A stretch of 64,000 nucleotides of DNA from Chryseobacterium soli (GCF_000737705.1 NZ_JPRH01000005.1:1-64000), one strand, 5' to 3'; counted from the first letter of the stretch, positions 35,207-44,894 are shown. Program-made: numbers and translations. The notes: generated by a model not told the origin, from the sequence alone.

Positions 35207-36862
35207 ATGAAGACTAAACATCCTAAAGGCCTGCCCTTTCTCTTTTTCACTGAAATGTGGGAACGTTTCGGGTATTATTTGATTCTCGGAATTTTTGTTC
35301 TGTACGTTATCGAACCGACCGGTGTAAAGGGTGGTTTAGGACTTCCCGACAAAACTGCCGATGATATCTTCGGAACTTATATTGCTCTGACGTATCTGAC
35401 GCCTTTTATCGGAGGATTTTTAGCAGACAGAGTATTAGGATACATCAAATCTATTTATTTAGGCGGAATTCTAATGGCCGCAGGATATATTGGAATGGGT
35501 GTTTTCAAAGAGCTGCCTTTGTTTTATGGATCTTTAGCATTAATCATCATTGGAAACGGTTTCTTTAAACCTACTATTTCTACCTTATTAGGAAATCTAT
35601 ATTCTGAAGAACCTTATAAGGCTAATAAAGACTCTGGATATAATATTTTCTATATGGGAATTAATATCGGAGCATTTATCTGTAATATTATCGCCGCCTT
35701 CATGCGAAATAAGTTCGGCTGGGGTGAAGCATTCATTACCGCTGGTGTCGGGATGCTGATCGGGATGGTTATTTTTACCATCGGAAGAAAGCATTACATC
35801 CATGCTGCACAGATGAAACCTGTACAGGAAGGAGATACAAAGCTTTCTGAAATCATGATGAAAGTTTTTGTTCCGGCTATTGGTTTTGGAGTTATAGGCT
35901 GGTTTATTCCGAATAATATCTTCGGAAGCGACAGCACGGATGCATTCATTTTTGCCTGTATTCCTGTAATTTACTTTTATGCTTCCCTATACTTTAAAGC
36001 AAAACCTGAAGAGAAAGCCTCTATTGGCGCCCTCTTATCTGTATTTATGATCAGTATGTTTTTCTGGGCAGTTTTCAAACAAAACGGAACGGCTTTAACG
36101 AGATGGGCGAATTATTATACCGACCGAAGTGTCCCTGCATCATTAGAAAAACCTTTGGAAGACATTTATATGGTGGAAGGAAAAAGCTACAAAGACAAAG
36201 AAGTTCCGGTGTATAATGAGCAGTATCAATCTCAAAAGGATAAAGATGGAAAACCCGTTAAAGAAATAGGAAAAGACATTTACTTTAAAAACATTTCCCC
36301 TGAACAGCGGGCTGCATTAGAACAAAACCCTGAAAAACAGGTTTTTCTCTACAATACTGAACTTTTTCAGTCGATCAACCCATTCTGGGTGATTGCTTTA
36401 ACTCCTGTAGTGGTTGGTTTCTGGGCATTGCTGAGGAGAAAAGGGAAAGAACCATTAACGCCTACAAAAATTGTCCTTGGATTATTTATTTCTGCACTTT
36501 CCTGTCTGGTCATGGTATTTGCTGTGATGGCAGGTGAAAATGGAGCGGTTAAAGTTTCGGCCTTATGGCTGGTGGCAGGGTATGGAGCGATCACAGTCGG
36601 AGAACTTTGCCTTTCCCCGATGGGATTATCTTTCGTTTCTAAATTGTCTCCTGCAAGGATCACAGCACTGATGATGGGAGGATTCTTCCTTGCCAACTCA
36701 GTAGGAAACAAGCTTTCCGGAATTCTGGCAAGCACCTGGTACAATTACGACAACAAAATGAATTATTTTCTGGTGAACTTTGCTTTACTCATATTCGCCA
36801 CATTATTAGGACTTTCCATGTTAAAAAGATTAAATAAAATCATGAAAGAAAAAGGACATTAA
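35207..36862 (+). CDS. POT-family proton-coupled peptide transporter (1 of 3)
   Basis: This 551-residue MFS protein carries the POT signatures: ExxER motif (TEMWERFGYY), GGFLADRVLG after the second helix, FYMGINIGAF and GELCLSPMGLS. It should import di- and tripeptides with protons. A polar insert of about 70 residues sits between two membrane helices in the middle (EDIYMVEGKSYKDKEVP onward), absent from the two neighbouring paralogues and probably periplasmic. I start at ATG 35207 (MKTKHPKG), just after the -7 element. A terminator follows, so it is transcribed separately from the second paralogue. Confidence 0.93.
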   Translation: MKTKHPKGLPFLFFTEMWERFGYYLILGIFVLYVIEPTGVKGGLGLPDKTADDIFGTYIALTYLTPFIGGFLADRVLGYIKSIYLGGILMAAGYIGMGVFKELPLFYGSLALIIIGNGFFKPTISTLLGNLYSEEPYKANKDSGYNIFYMGINIGAFICNIIAAFMRNKFGWGEAFITAGVGMLIGMVIFTIGRKHYIHAAQMKPVQEGDTKLSEIMMKVFVPAIGFGVIGWFIPNNIFGSDSTDAFIFACIPVIYFYASLYFKAKPEEKASIGALLSVFMISMFFWAVFKQNGTALTRWANYYTDRSVPASLEKPLEDIYMVEGKSYKDKEVPVYNEQYQSQKDKDGKPVKEIGKDIYFKNISPEQRAALEQNPEKQVFLYNTELFQSINPFWVIALTPVVVGFWALLRRKGKEPLTPTKIVLGLFISALSCLVMVFAVMAGENGAVKVSALWLVAGYGAITVGELCLSPMGLSFVSKLSPARITALMMGGFFLANSVGNKLSGILASTWYNYDNKMNYFLVNFALLIFATLLGLSMLKRLNKIMKEKGH

Positions 36863-36887
36863 TCTCCTGTTTTTCATACATATTATA

Positions 36888-36912
36888 AAGCCGTAGTACT
36901 ATTCTACGGCTT
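36888..36912 (+). terminator. Terminator of POT gene 1
   Basis: A 9-bp stem (aagccgtag / ctacggctt) with a 7-nt loop is followed by a T run. Confidence 0.88.
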
Positions 36913-36938
36913 TTTTGTTTAATTATAAAATTAAAACC

Positions 36939-36968
36939 TTGCCAAAAACTCAAAAAAAACTATATTTG
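36939..36968 (+). promoter_or_regulatory. Consensus promoter of POT gene 2
   Basis: TTG at 36939-36941, then a 19-nt spacer and TATATTTG at 36961-36968: both elements of the Bacteroidota promoter at normal spacing, 28 bp before the ATG at 36997. Confidence 0.85.
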
Positions 36969-36996
36969 TCAGTCTTAACAAAAATTAACAATAGAA

Positions 36997-38751
36997 ATGG
37001 ATAATATTGAAGCATTAAGTCCGAAACCGGATGAATTTGTAGAGAATAAGGGTTCCAGACATCCAAAGGGATTATGGGTTCTTTTCGGAACAGAAATGTG
37101 GGAGCGTTTCAACTTTTACGGGATGAGAGCGCTTTTGACGCTTTTCATGGTAAATTCCCTATTAATAAAAGAAGCGGATGCGGCAATCATTTATGGTGGA
37201 TTTTTAGCTTTATGTTATCTTACCCCTCTTTTGGGTGGTTTTATTGCTGATAAATATATCGGAAATAGAAATGCTATCCTTATTGGAGGTTCATTAATGG
37301 CAATTGGTCAGTTTTTATTATTCATCAGTGCCTCAAGTTTTTCCGCAGATTTAGGAAGTGCGAAAACCATTATGTGGTTGGCATTGTTCGTTATTATTTT
37401 TGGTAACGGGTTCTTCAAACCAAACATTTCCTCAATGGTAGGAAGTCTTTATCCTAAACAGGAAAAATCTAAACTAGACTCAGCGTTCACGATTTTCTAC
37501 ATGGGAATCAACATTGGAGCGTTCCTGGGACAGTTCATTTGTCCTTATGTAGGAGACGTAAAAGATGCCACAACGGGAGTAAGAGATATTTTTGCTTTTA
37601 AATGGGGATTCTTAGCTGCTTCAATTGCCATGGTAGTTGGAACAATAACATTCTTTATCCTTAAAAACAAGTATGTAGTAACGCCGGAAGGAAGACCTAT
37701 CGGTGGATTACCGAAAAATAATACAAGTGCAGATTTTGAAGAAGGAGAAACTCAGACCGCAAAATTTACTGGAGTATCATTAGGAATTACTGGAGGTATT
37801 TTCGTTGTTTTATTCTTCGTTTTCAGATACTTACTTGTTGGTGAATTTGGGTTTAAAGCTGTGGAAATGGGGCAATTAATCAAAGGAATTATTTATCCTT
37901 TCATTTATGCTGCAGGTATTTCTTTGGCATTCTTAATTATGAGTTCTGCTGAAAACAAGATAGAAAGACAAAGAATTTGGGTAATTTATATTGTATCATT
38001 CTTCATTATTTTCTTCTGGGCAGCTTTCGAGCAGGCAGGATCTTCATTAACATTTATCGCAGATAACCAAACAGACAGAAGTATTTTCGGATGGAATATG
38101 CCACCGTCAATGGTGCAGATTTTCAACGGTATTTTCGTTGTATTATTGGCAGTTCCTTTCAGTTTATGTTGGGATAAATTAAGAGCCAAAGGAAAAGAGC
38201 CGGTTTCTCCAATGAAACAGGCAATGGGATTAGCTTTAATTGCTTTAAGTTATTTCATTATCGCGCATAACGTAAAAGATCTTGGAAATTCAGGATTATT
38301 AGCGATCAAATGGTTAATGCTTTTATATTTCATCCAAACTTGTGGTGAACTTTGTTTATCTCCAATCGGTTTATCTTTGGTAGGTAAATTAGCTCCAAAA
38401 AGATTCGCATCTTTATTATATGGTGTATTCTTTATTTCTAATGCTGCCGGTTATGCATTGGCTGGTTCATTAGGAGCATTGATTCCTGCAACTGGTGATA
38501 AATTCTCTAAAGCACAGGAAATCGGAGTAAACCTTCAAGATGTTTTAGATAAAAAAGTGACATTAAATGCTGATCAGGTTGCAGCATTTGAAAAAGCTCA
38601 ACTACCTTTAGCAAATCCAACTTTTGCAGGAGTTGAAATCCACAACTTATTCGAATTCTTTATGGTATTCGTTGTATTGTGTGGTATTGCAGCTGTAATT
38701 TTAGCTTTAATTTCACCAATCTTAAAGAAAATGATGAACGGTGTAAATTAA
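36997..38751 (+). CDS. POT-family proton-coupled peptide transporter (2 of 3)
   Basis: The 584-residue protein has the POT motifs TEMWERFNFYGMRALL, GGFIADKYIGNRNAI, FYMGINIGAFLGQF and GELCLSPIGLS, with about 14 membrane helices. A soluble insert of about 50 residues, rich in Lys, Asp and Ala (LQDVLDKKVTLNADQVA), lies before the last helix. Its codon use is visibly more AT-poor-in-third-position biased than the neighbours, with strongly repeated TTA and GGA codons, which suggests high expression. It has its own consensus promoter and terminator. Confidence 0.93.
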   Translation: MDNIEALSPKPDEFVENKGSRHPKGLWVLFGTEMWERFNFYGMRALLTLFMVNSLLIKEADAAIIYGGFLALCYLTPLLGGFIADKYIGNRNAILIGGSLMAIGQFLLFISASSFSADLGSAKTIMWLALFVIIFGNGFFKPNISSMVGSLYPKQEKSKLDSAFTIFYMGINIGAFLGQFICPYVGDVKDATTGVRDIFAFKWGFLAASIAMVVGTITFFILKNKYVVTPEGRPIGGLPKNNTSADFEEGETQTAKFTGVSLGITGGIFVVLFFVFRYLLVGEFGFKAVEMGQLIKGIIYPFIYAAGISLAFLIMSSAENKIERQRIWVIYIVSFFIIFFWAAFEQAGSSLTFIADNQTDRSIFGWNMPPSMVQIFNGIFVVLLAVPFSLCWDKLRAKGKEPVSPMKQAMGLALIALSYFIIAHNVKDLGNSGLLAIKWLMLLYFIQTCGELCLSPIGLSLVGKLAPKRFASLLYGVFFISNAAGYALAGSLGALIPATGDKFSKAQEIGVNLQDVLDKKVTLNADQVAAFEKAQLPLANPTFAGVEIHNLFEFFMVFVVLCGIAAVILALISPILKKMMNGVN

Positions 38752-38773
38752 CCGTATCAATAAAATATAAGTA

Positions 38774-38797
38774 AAACCTCTGCTAAGTCAGAGGTTT
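38774..38797 (+). terminator. Terminator of POT gene 2
   Basis: A 9-bp stem (aaacctctg / cagaggttt) with a 6-nt loop is followed by a T run. Confidence 0.9.
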
Positions 38798-38813
38798 TTT
38801 TTATTTTCGTACG

Positions 38814-39526
38814 ATGGAAATCTCCGAAGATTCTTTATATCAATCCGTAAAGGAAATCGTTACGCAATCGCGCGAAAAAGTTTTTCGCATGGCGAATTCC
38901 ACACTTTTGCTTACGTACTGGCAAATCGGGCAACTTATTGTTGAAGATGAACAGAAAGGAAATGAACGGGGAACTTATGAATCCTATACACTGAAGAATC
39001 TCTCAAAAAAATTAACTTTAGAGTTTGGAAAAGATTTTGATGAAAGTAATCTAAGAAATATGCGTTCTTTTTATCAGGCATTCCCAATATGTGACGCATT
39101 GCGTCACGAATTGAGCTGGACTCATTACAGGCTATTGATAAAGATGAATAATTCAGATAAAGTGAATTATTACATCAATGAATCTATTCAAAACAGCTGG
39201 AACTACAGAGATCTGAAAAGACAAATTAATTCTCTTGTATTTAAAAACCGGGGAACTTTCTCATCAGGATATCGGTCAAATTGATATGTATGTAAGAATG
39301 GTATGATGACATGAAAAGAAATGAAGGCGATAATCCAACCATAGGCATTTTACTCTGCTCAGAAAAAGATGAAACTATCGTAAAGTACTCTATTCTTAAC
39401 GACAAAAATAACCTTTTTGCAAGTAAATATTTGTTGTACCTTCCGAAAGAAGAAGAATTAAAGCAAATCATTGATCAGGACAGAATCCGTTTCGAACTTG
39501 ATCAGGAAAATAATCACTCAAACTAA
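38814..39526 (+). pseudogene. Decayed DUF1016 (YhcG-type) nuclease gene
   Basis: The first 142 codons encode an intact DUF1016 N-terminal domain (TLLLTYWQIGQLIVEDEQ, ESNLRNMRSFYQAFP, LSWTHYRLLIK, NWNYRDLKRQINSL-like end). At about 39238-39243 the frame jumps into sequence coding for LKTGELSHQDIGQIDMYVRM in another frame, which belongs to the far end of the PD-(D/E)xK catalytic domain. About 120-130 codons of the nuclease core are thus deleted. A second lesion, one extra base near 39301, shifts the frame again before YDDMKRNEGDNPTIGILLC and the normal C terminus to 39526. YhcG-family proteins act with restriction or recombination systems. The remnant sits between POT genes 2 and 3. Confidence 0.9.
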
Positions 39527-39544
39527 AATAATTATAAAGCAATT

Positions 39545-41056
39545 ATGAGCTTAACTTTAGATGAAATACAAAATTTCAAAGGAAAATATCCAAAACAAAT
39601 ATGGAGCTTATTTTTCTCTGAAATGTGGGAACGCTTTTGTTTCTACGGAATGCGAGGAATGCTGGTTTTCTTTATGATCTCCCAGCTTAATTTCCACGAA
39701 AAGGAAGCCAATCTTCAATATGGTGCCACCCAGGCATTTGTGTATGCCTTCACTTTTATAGGCGGCCTTTTTGCCGATAAAATTCTAGGTTTCCGAAAGT
39801 CTCTGTTCTGGGGCGGACTCTTAATGATAGTTGGAAGTTTAATTCTAGCAACCGATCCGCATAAGTTCTTCTTCCTGGGAATTGCATTCACAGTAGTAGG
39901 TACAGGTTTTTTCAAACCCAATATTTCTTCTATGGTCGGTCAGCTTTATAAGCCTAATGATTCAAGAGCTGATGCAGGTTTCTCACTTTTCTACGCAGGA
40001 ATCAACCTTGGAGCTTTGCTTGGAGGATATTTATGTATTGCAATAGGTAAAGGAGAACTTTTTGCCAGTTTTATTCCAGAAGAGTTAAGATGGCATCTTG
40101 CTTTTGGATTTGCTGCAATTGTAATGGTAATAAGCTTAATTAATTTCGTTTTTACGCAAAAAAGTTTAGGAACAATCGGTCTTCAGCCGGGACATCCCAA
40201 TAATGAAATAAAATCAGCTCCTATCGCAAAATGGCAGGAATACGGGGTATATGTTTTATCACTAATCTTCGTTCCGATTATTATGATCATGGTTGCAAAG
40301 ACCCAGTATACAGACTATTTTATGTATACCATCGGGCCATTAACTCTGATCTATCTGTTCTATGAAATGACAAAAGTGACGGCTGCAGAACGTAAAAAAT
40401 TGTGGGCAGCACTTGTATTCATTTTATTCTCTATCCTGTTCTGGGGAATTTATGAGCAAAGTGGTGGTTCATTAAGTATTTTCGCCGCTAAAAATTTAAA
40501 TAAAGACCTTCTTGGATTAGATCCGAACGGAGTTAATAATTCAGGAGGTGCATTTTTCATTATTTTCTTAGCACCTATTATCGGCCTGCTCTGGATTTGG
40601 CTGAATAAAAGAAAGATAGAGCCTAATACCATCATTAAATTCGGTCTCGGATTTATCTTCCTTGGACTTGGGTATTATGTTTTATTTGCTACTAAATTCT
40701 TTGCTAATTTACAGGGGATCACCTCATTGAACTTTTTCACGATTGCTTTATTAGTAATTACCCTGGGTGAGCTTTGTCTCTCCCCTATCGGATTGTCAAT
40801 TATGACCAAACTTTCCACCAAAAATCTTCAGGGAATGATGATGGGAATGTGGTTCCTTGCTTCGGCATATGGCCAGTATGTGGCGGGAATTATCGGAGCA
40901 GGTCTTGCCACTGCAAAAAAAGGAGCTACCAATTATGATGTTTTAATCACTTATACTGATGGATATAAACAATTAGGATTATATGCCGTTATTGCCGGTG
41001 TGGTACTAATTTTGATCTCTCCATTTGTAAAAAAATTAATGCAGGATGTAAAATAG
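39545..41056 (+). CDS. POT-family proton-coupled peptide transporter (3 of 3)
   Basis: The 503-residue protein has the POT motifs FSEMWERFCFYGMRGML, GGLFADKILGFRKSL, FYAGINLGALLGGY and GELCLSPIGLS and about 14 membrane helices. It lacks the soluble inserts of its two neighbours, so it is the most compact of the three. It begins 18 bp after the end of the DUF1016 remnant with no evident promoter of its own between them; transcription may start inside or before the remnant. The thioredoxin gene follows after 39 bp without a terminator, so the two may be co-transcribed. Confidence 0.93.
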   Translation: MSLTLDEIQNFKGKYPKQIWSLFFSEMWERFCFYGMRGMLVFFMISQLNFHEKEANLQYGATQAFVYAFTFIGGLFADKILGFRKSLFWGGLLMIVGSLILATDPHKFFFLGIAFTVVGTGFFKPNISSMVGQLYKPNDSRADAGFSLFYAGINLGALLGGYLCIAIGKGELFASFIPEELRWHLAFGFAAIVMVISLINFVFTQKSLGTIGLQPGHPNNEIKSAPIAKWQEYGVYVLSLIFVPIIMIMVAKTQYTDYFMYTIGPLTLIYLFYEMTKVTAAERKKLWAALVFILFSILFWGIYEQSGGSLSIFAAKNLNKDLLGLDPNGVNNSGGAFFIIFLAPIIGLLWIWLNKRKIEPNTIIKFGLGFIFLGLGYYVLFATKFFANLQGITSLNFFTIALLVITLGELCLSPIGLSIMTKLSTKNLQGMMMGMWFLASAYGQYVAGIIGAGLATAKKGATNYDVLITYTDGYKQLGLYAVIAGVVLILISPFVKKLMQDVK

Positions 41057-41095
41057 TCATACGTATTATGCTTAATTTTACTTAAATATCAAATT

Positions 41096-41629
41096 ATGAA
41101 AAAAATTTTAAGCATAGTATTTCTTTTTTGGCTCACCTTTAGTTTTGCACAAATCAAATGGATGACCATTGAGGAAGCTTTACAAGCCCAGAAAGAAAAT
41201 CCAAAAAAAATACTGATTGACTTTTATGCAGACTGGTGCGGTCCCTGTAAAATTATGGAGAAAAAAACCTATGGACATCCCGTTATTGCTGATATTTTAA
41301 ATGCCAATTACTATGCTGTAAAATTTAATGCAGAAGAGAAAAAGTCCATGGATATTTTTGGAAGAACGTTTACAAATCCAAATACAGAACATAAAAAAGG
41401 AAAAAATGCACTTCATGAATTTACCCAGTATATGAATGTAGGTGCTGTCCCAAGTACTGTTTTTCTTGATGAGAGTGGAGGTCCTATTACCATCCTTCAA
41501 GGGGAATTATCCGCAAAAGAGTTGGAACCGTATTTAGAATTGATTTCCACCAATCTTTTCAAAAAAATAAAAACACGGGATCAGTGGGAAGATTATCAGA
41601 AAAAATTTAAATCTAAAATAAAAGATTAA
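41096..41629 (+). CDS. Secreted thioredoxin-family protein
   Basis: The 177-residue protein has a signal peptide (ends FSFAQ) and a thioredoxin fold with the active site DWCGPCKIMEKK. The spacing FYADWCGPC and the later cis-Pro segment VGAVPSTVFLDE are normal, so it should be redox-active in the periplasm. An extra segment of about 20 residues (FGRTFTNPNTEHKKGKN) sits between the second strand and helix, as in DUF255/DsbD-gamma-like periplasmic thioredoxins. It follows POT gene 3 by 39 bp, and a terminator lies just after it. Confidence 0.92.
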   Translation: MKKILSIVFLFWLTFSFAQIKWMTIEEALQAQKENPKKILIDFYADWCGPCKIMEKKTYGHPVIADILNANYYAVKFNAEEKKSMDIFGRTFTNPNTEHKKGKNALHEFTQYMNVGAVPSTVFLDESGGPITILQGELSAKELEPYLELISTNLFKKIKTRDQWEDYQKKFKSKIKD

Positions 41630-41635
41630 TACAGA

Positions 41636-41658
41636 AGACCTTCAGAAATTGAGGGTCT
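41636..41658 (+). terminator. Terminator of the thioredoxin gene
   Basis: A 9-bp stem (agaccttca / tgagggtct, one G-T pair) with a 5-nt loop is followed by seven T residues. Confidence 0.88.
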
Positions 41659-41741
41659 TTTTTTATCAATATTTTTTAATTTTTCCGTGTCGCAAATTTT
41701 AAACTTTAGCCTATTTTCACGAAATTAGTGCCCATTTTTAA

Positions 41742-43826
41742 ATGACTTTAGAGACATCCATAGAATATGTAAAAGGTATCGGTCCTGAAAAAGCCAAACT
41801 CATCAAAAGTGTGTTAGGTATTTCTACCGTGGAAGATCTTTTAACCTTCTACCCGATCCGCTATCTTGATAAAAGCAAGGTATACAAAATTTCCAATCTT
41901 CAGGAAAGCAATCTGGAAATTCAGCTTAAAGGAAAAATTACCCATGTGCAGGAGATCCAGACTGGGAAAATAAAAAGACTTGCCGCAAAATTCAATGATG
42001 ATACCGGCACCATGGATCTGGTGTGGTTTCAGTATTCTAAATGGATGAAGGAGCAGCTTCCTATTAACCGTGAAATTTATATTTTCGGGAAGATCAATGT
42101 GTTCAATAATCAATATTCCATGCCTCACCCTGAGATTGAAATTGAGGAAAAGAAAGAAGGTGACCACCGATTAAGTCCTATATATCCTAGTTCTGAAAAA
42201 TTAACCAAAAGAGGATTAAACCAAAGATTTTTTCAGACTGTTTTAAAAAATGTCTGCAAAGAAATTCCTAATCTCATTCAGGAAAATTTTCCGGATTATA
42301 TGATAAAAGCTTTTAAGTTTTTATCAAGACAGCATACGTATCTGAATATTCATTTTCCAAAAGACCTGGAATATGTTGAAAAGGCTGATAATCGGTTAAA
42401 ATTTGAAGAATCATTCTTTTTCCAATTGGGTTTTGGTTTAAAAAAGCTCCATCATAAAACGCAGTCATTCGGTAATTCCTTTCCGATCGTAGGAGATTAT
42501 TTTACGAATTTTTATCAGAATCATCTTCCTTTTGAATTGACCAATGCCCAAAAAAGGGTGTTAAAGGAAATCCGCCTGGATATGAAAAGGCCTATCCAGA
42601 TGAACAGACTGCTTCAGGGCGATGTGGGTTCAGGAAAAACGATGGTTGCATTACTTACGATGCTTATTGCCATGGATAACGGTTTTCAAAGCTGCCTGAT
42701 GGCTCCCACCGAAATTCTAGCACAACAGCATTACAACGGAATAAAAGATCTGTTAGAAGGAACAGGAATCAATATCAGGATTTTAACAGGTTCATCCAAA
42801 GCTTCTCAAAGAAAGATCATTCATGAAGAGCTTCAAAATGGCACACTTTCTATTCTGGTAGGAACTCATGCGGTGTTAGAAGATAAAGTAAAATTTAAAA
42901 ATCTAGGACTGGCTATTATTGATGAACAGCACAGATTTGGGGTTGCACAGCGGGCCAAACTCTGGGCTAAGAATAGAATTCCGCCCCATATTCTTGTGAT
43001 GACCGCCACGCCTATTCCCAGGACATTGGCTATGAGTTTTTACTCTGATCTTGATGTTTCGGTGATTGATGAGATGCCGGTAGGAAGAAAACCCATTATA
43101 ACCGCTCACAGACGTGAAAAAGACAGAACTTTTGTTTATAATTTCTGCAGAGACGAGATCAAGAAAGGAAGACAGGTATATTTTGTATATCCACTGATCG
43201 AGGAATCCGAAACCTTGGATTACAAAAATCTAATGGATGGTTTGGAACATGTGATGAATTCATTTTCAGATTATAATGTCACGATGCTGCATGGAAAAAT
43301 GAAACCTGATGAAAAAGATGCAGCCATGAATTATTTTGCTTCCGGAAAAGCTGAAATAATGGTTGCTACCACAGTTATTGAAGTTGGCGTAAATGTTCCA
43401 AACGCTTCAGTAATGGTGATTGAAAGTGCAGAAAGATTCGGTTTATCACAGCTTCATCAGCTTCGCGGACGTGTAGGCCGGGGTGCTGAACAGAGCTACT
43501 GTATTTTGATGACTTCTGATAAATTGTCTAAAGAAAGCAGAACCCGTATCAAAACGATGACTGAAACCAATGATGGGTTTAAAATTTCTGAAGTTGACAT
43601 GCAGCTTCGTGGTCCGGGCGATATTCTGGGTACGCAGCAAAGCGGTGTAGTAGATTTTAAGAAACTGGATCTGGTAAACGATTCAGCAATTATTAAAGCG
43701 ACTAAAGATGCAGTAGAAAAAATCCTTGAAAATGATCCATTGCTTGTAAAACCGGACAACCTCATCATCAAGAATTACTATGTAAGATATTATAAGGGTG
43801 AAAATAAATGGAGTAAAATTTCATAA
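41742..43826 (+). CDS. recG: ATP-dependent DNA helicase RecG
   Basis: RecG reverses stalled replication forks and processes Holliday junctions. The 694-residue protein has the N-terminal wedge/OB domain (YVKGIGPEKAKLIKS, FNDDTGTMDLVWFQ), then the helicase motifs: Walker A GDVGSGKT at 293-300, TAT-type APTEILAQQH, DEQHRFG at 394, MTATPIPRTLAM and the C-terminal RGRVGRG with QLRGPGDILGTQQSG, the RecG-specific TRG region. The length is standard for Bacteroidota. A hairpin begins just beyond its stop but has no T tract on this strand. Confidence 0.98.
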   Translation: MTLETSIEYVKGIGPEKAKLIKSVLGISTVEDLLTFYPIRYLDKSKVYKISNLQESNLEIQLKGKITHVQEIQTGKIKRLAAKFNDDTGTMDLVWFQYSKWMKEQLPINREIYIFGKINVFNNQYSMPHPEIEIEEKKEGDHRLSPIYPSSEKLTKRGLNQRFFQTVLKNVCKEIPNLIQENFPDYMIKAFKFLSRQHTYLNIHFPKDLEYVEKADNRLKFEESFFFQLGFGLKKLHHKTQSFGNSFPIVGDYFTNFYQNHLPFELTNAQKRVLKEIRLDMKRPIQMNRLLQGDVGSGKTMVALLTMLIAMDNGFQSCLMAPTEILAQQHYNGIKDLLEGTGINIRILTGSSKASQRKIIHEELQNGTLSILVGTHAVLEDKVKFKNLGLAIIDEQHRFGVAQRAKLWAKNRIPPHILVMTATPIPRTLAMSFYSDLDVSVIDEMPVGRKPIITAHRREKDRTFVYNFCRDEIKKGRQVYFVYPLIEESETLDYKNLMDGLEHVMNSFSDYNVTMLHGKMKPDEKDAAMNYFASGKAEIMVATTVIEVGVNVPNASVMVIESAERFGLSQLHQLRGRVGRGAEQSYCILMTSDKLSKESRTRIKTMTETNDGFKISEVDMQLRGPGDILGTQQSGVVDFKKLDLVNDSAIIKATKDAVEKILENDPLLVKPDNLIIKNYYVRYYKGENKWSKIS

Positions 43827-43831
43827 AAAAA

Positions 43832-43855
43832 CCGCGAAAAGAAATCTTCCCGCGG
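43832..43855 (-). terminator. Minus-strand terminator with no obvious parent gene
   Basis: A hairpin with a CCGCG/CGCGG outer stem and AAGA/TCTT-type inner pairing is followed by seven T residues on the minus strand only; on the plus strand it is followed by CCCCC. It therefore ends a leftward transcript arriving from the 43.9-44.4 kb gap or from the receiver gene. Confidence 0.65.
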
Positions 43856-43856
43856 C

Positions 43857-44444
43857 CCCCTTATAAAACTGTTATTTAGAAGAAATTACTTTTGATCTTT
43901 CAAAAAACTTATTTTAATAGCCATAGCTTAATATCTTGTGATTTGGTGTGTGGTGTGAAAATATTTATATATTATTTGAAAATATTTTTGGGCCATAACT
44001 ATTAAAATAAATTATAAAAAAACAAAATGAATTACTTTTCCAACTTGCTTATTATAAAAACTAACTGTGTCTGAGTTGAAGGATTTGGGAATGAAACGAA
44101 TAAAAATATCCTCCAGCTCTTCTCAAGTTTTCATGATTGTACCGTTTTGTTTAAAGATCTTCTGCGCTTTATAGTTGGAAATTAATATAATCCATTTTGT
44201 TTAACTAACATTGTGACTAATATAATTTAGTTTCTCATTCGAAACAATTATCTTTTCAAACATTTACTGATTTTATATATAATAAATTTGTGTCGCTTAT
44301 TTACAGTTACAAAATTGCAACTATTCACCTGAAAAGCTTTTACATTATTTCTATTATTAGTTATAAAATTTTCACATAAGTGTGAATATTATGTAATAAA
44401 TACTATTCTTTTTATTCAAATACAGGTAACATTTCCCTATACAA
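43857..44444. other. Gene-free intergenic region
   Basis: This AT-rich region of 588 bp contains no ORF of normal length, tRNA or repeat that I could see. A 13-codon minus-strand frame (43886-43924, starting MAIKISFL) precedes the minus-strand terminator. Two TATTTTCA near-matches to the -7 element occur upstream of it. Confidence 0.5.
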
Positions 44445-44894
44445 TTATCCCACTTTCATCATGAAATTATCAATATTCAATCCCGAAGTATGATACTGCC
44501 AGTTGATGGTGATTACTTCCGTAAGAATCTTCTTCAACGGTTCATAAGCCTCAGGTTTTTTAATAAAAATATTGGCTCCTTTTACAAAAACGCTTTCAAT
44601 TTCATCTTCCGAAAGCAGGTGAGAATATACTGCTGTCACGATATTACCGAATCTGAAGTCCATCTTTATTTCTTCCAGACATTCCATGCTGCTCTTCTTG
44701 GTAATTTCGTATTTCATGAATACAATTTCAGGAATAAGAGCATCTTCGCTGTTCAGGTATTCCATTAAATTATCTCCATTCATAAAACACTGCACCTTAA
44801 CCCCTACTTTTAAATCTTTAAATATGCTTTTAAAGAATATTAAATTTCCTTCATCTTCGTCTACTACTATTACGTTCAGAAATTCTTTATTCAT
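44445..44894 (-). CDS. Receiver-domain protein with Lys in place of the phospho-Asp
   Basis: The 149-residue protein is a stand-alone response-regulator receiver. The acidic pocket (VVDEDEGN, residues 11-17), the T/S position (TAVYS) and the conserved Lys (FIKKP) are present. The phospho-acceptor Asp expected after the third strand (FLD) is Lys61 (FMKYEI), encoded by AAA. It should not be phosphorylated in the normal way, so it is an atypical pseudo-receiver. Its start overlaps the 3' end of the AraC regulator gene by 8 bp, which indicates coupled translation and a joint role. No output domain is attached. Confidence 0.85.
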   Translation of the reverse strand: MNKEFLNVIVVDEDEGNLIFFKSIFKDLKVGVKVQCFMNGDNLMEYLNSEDALIPEIVFMKYEITKKSSMECLEEIKMDFRFGNIVTAVYSHLLSEDEIESVFVKGANIFIKKPEAYEPLKKILTEVITINWQYHTSGLNIDNFMMKVG

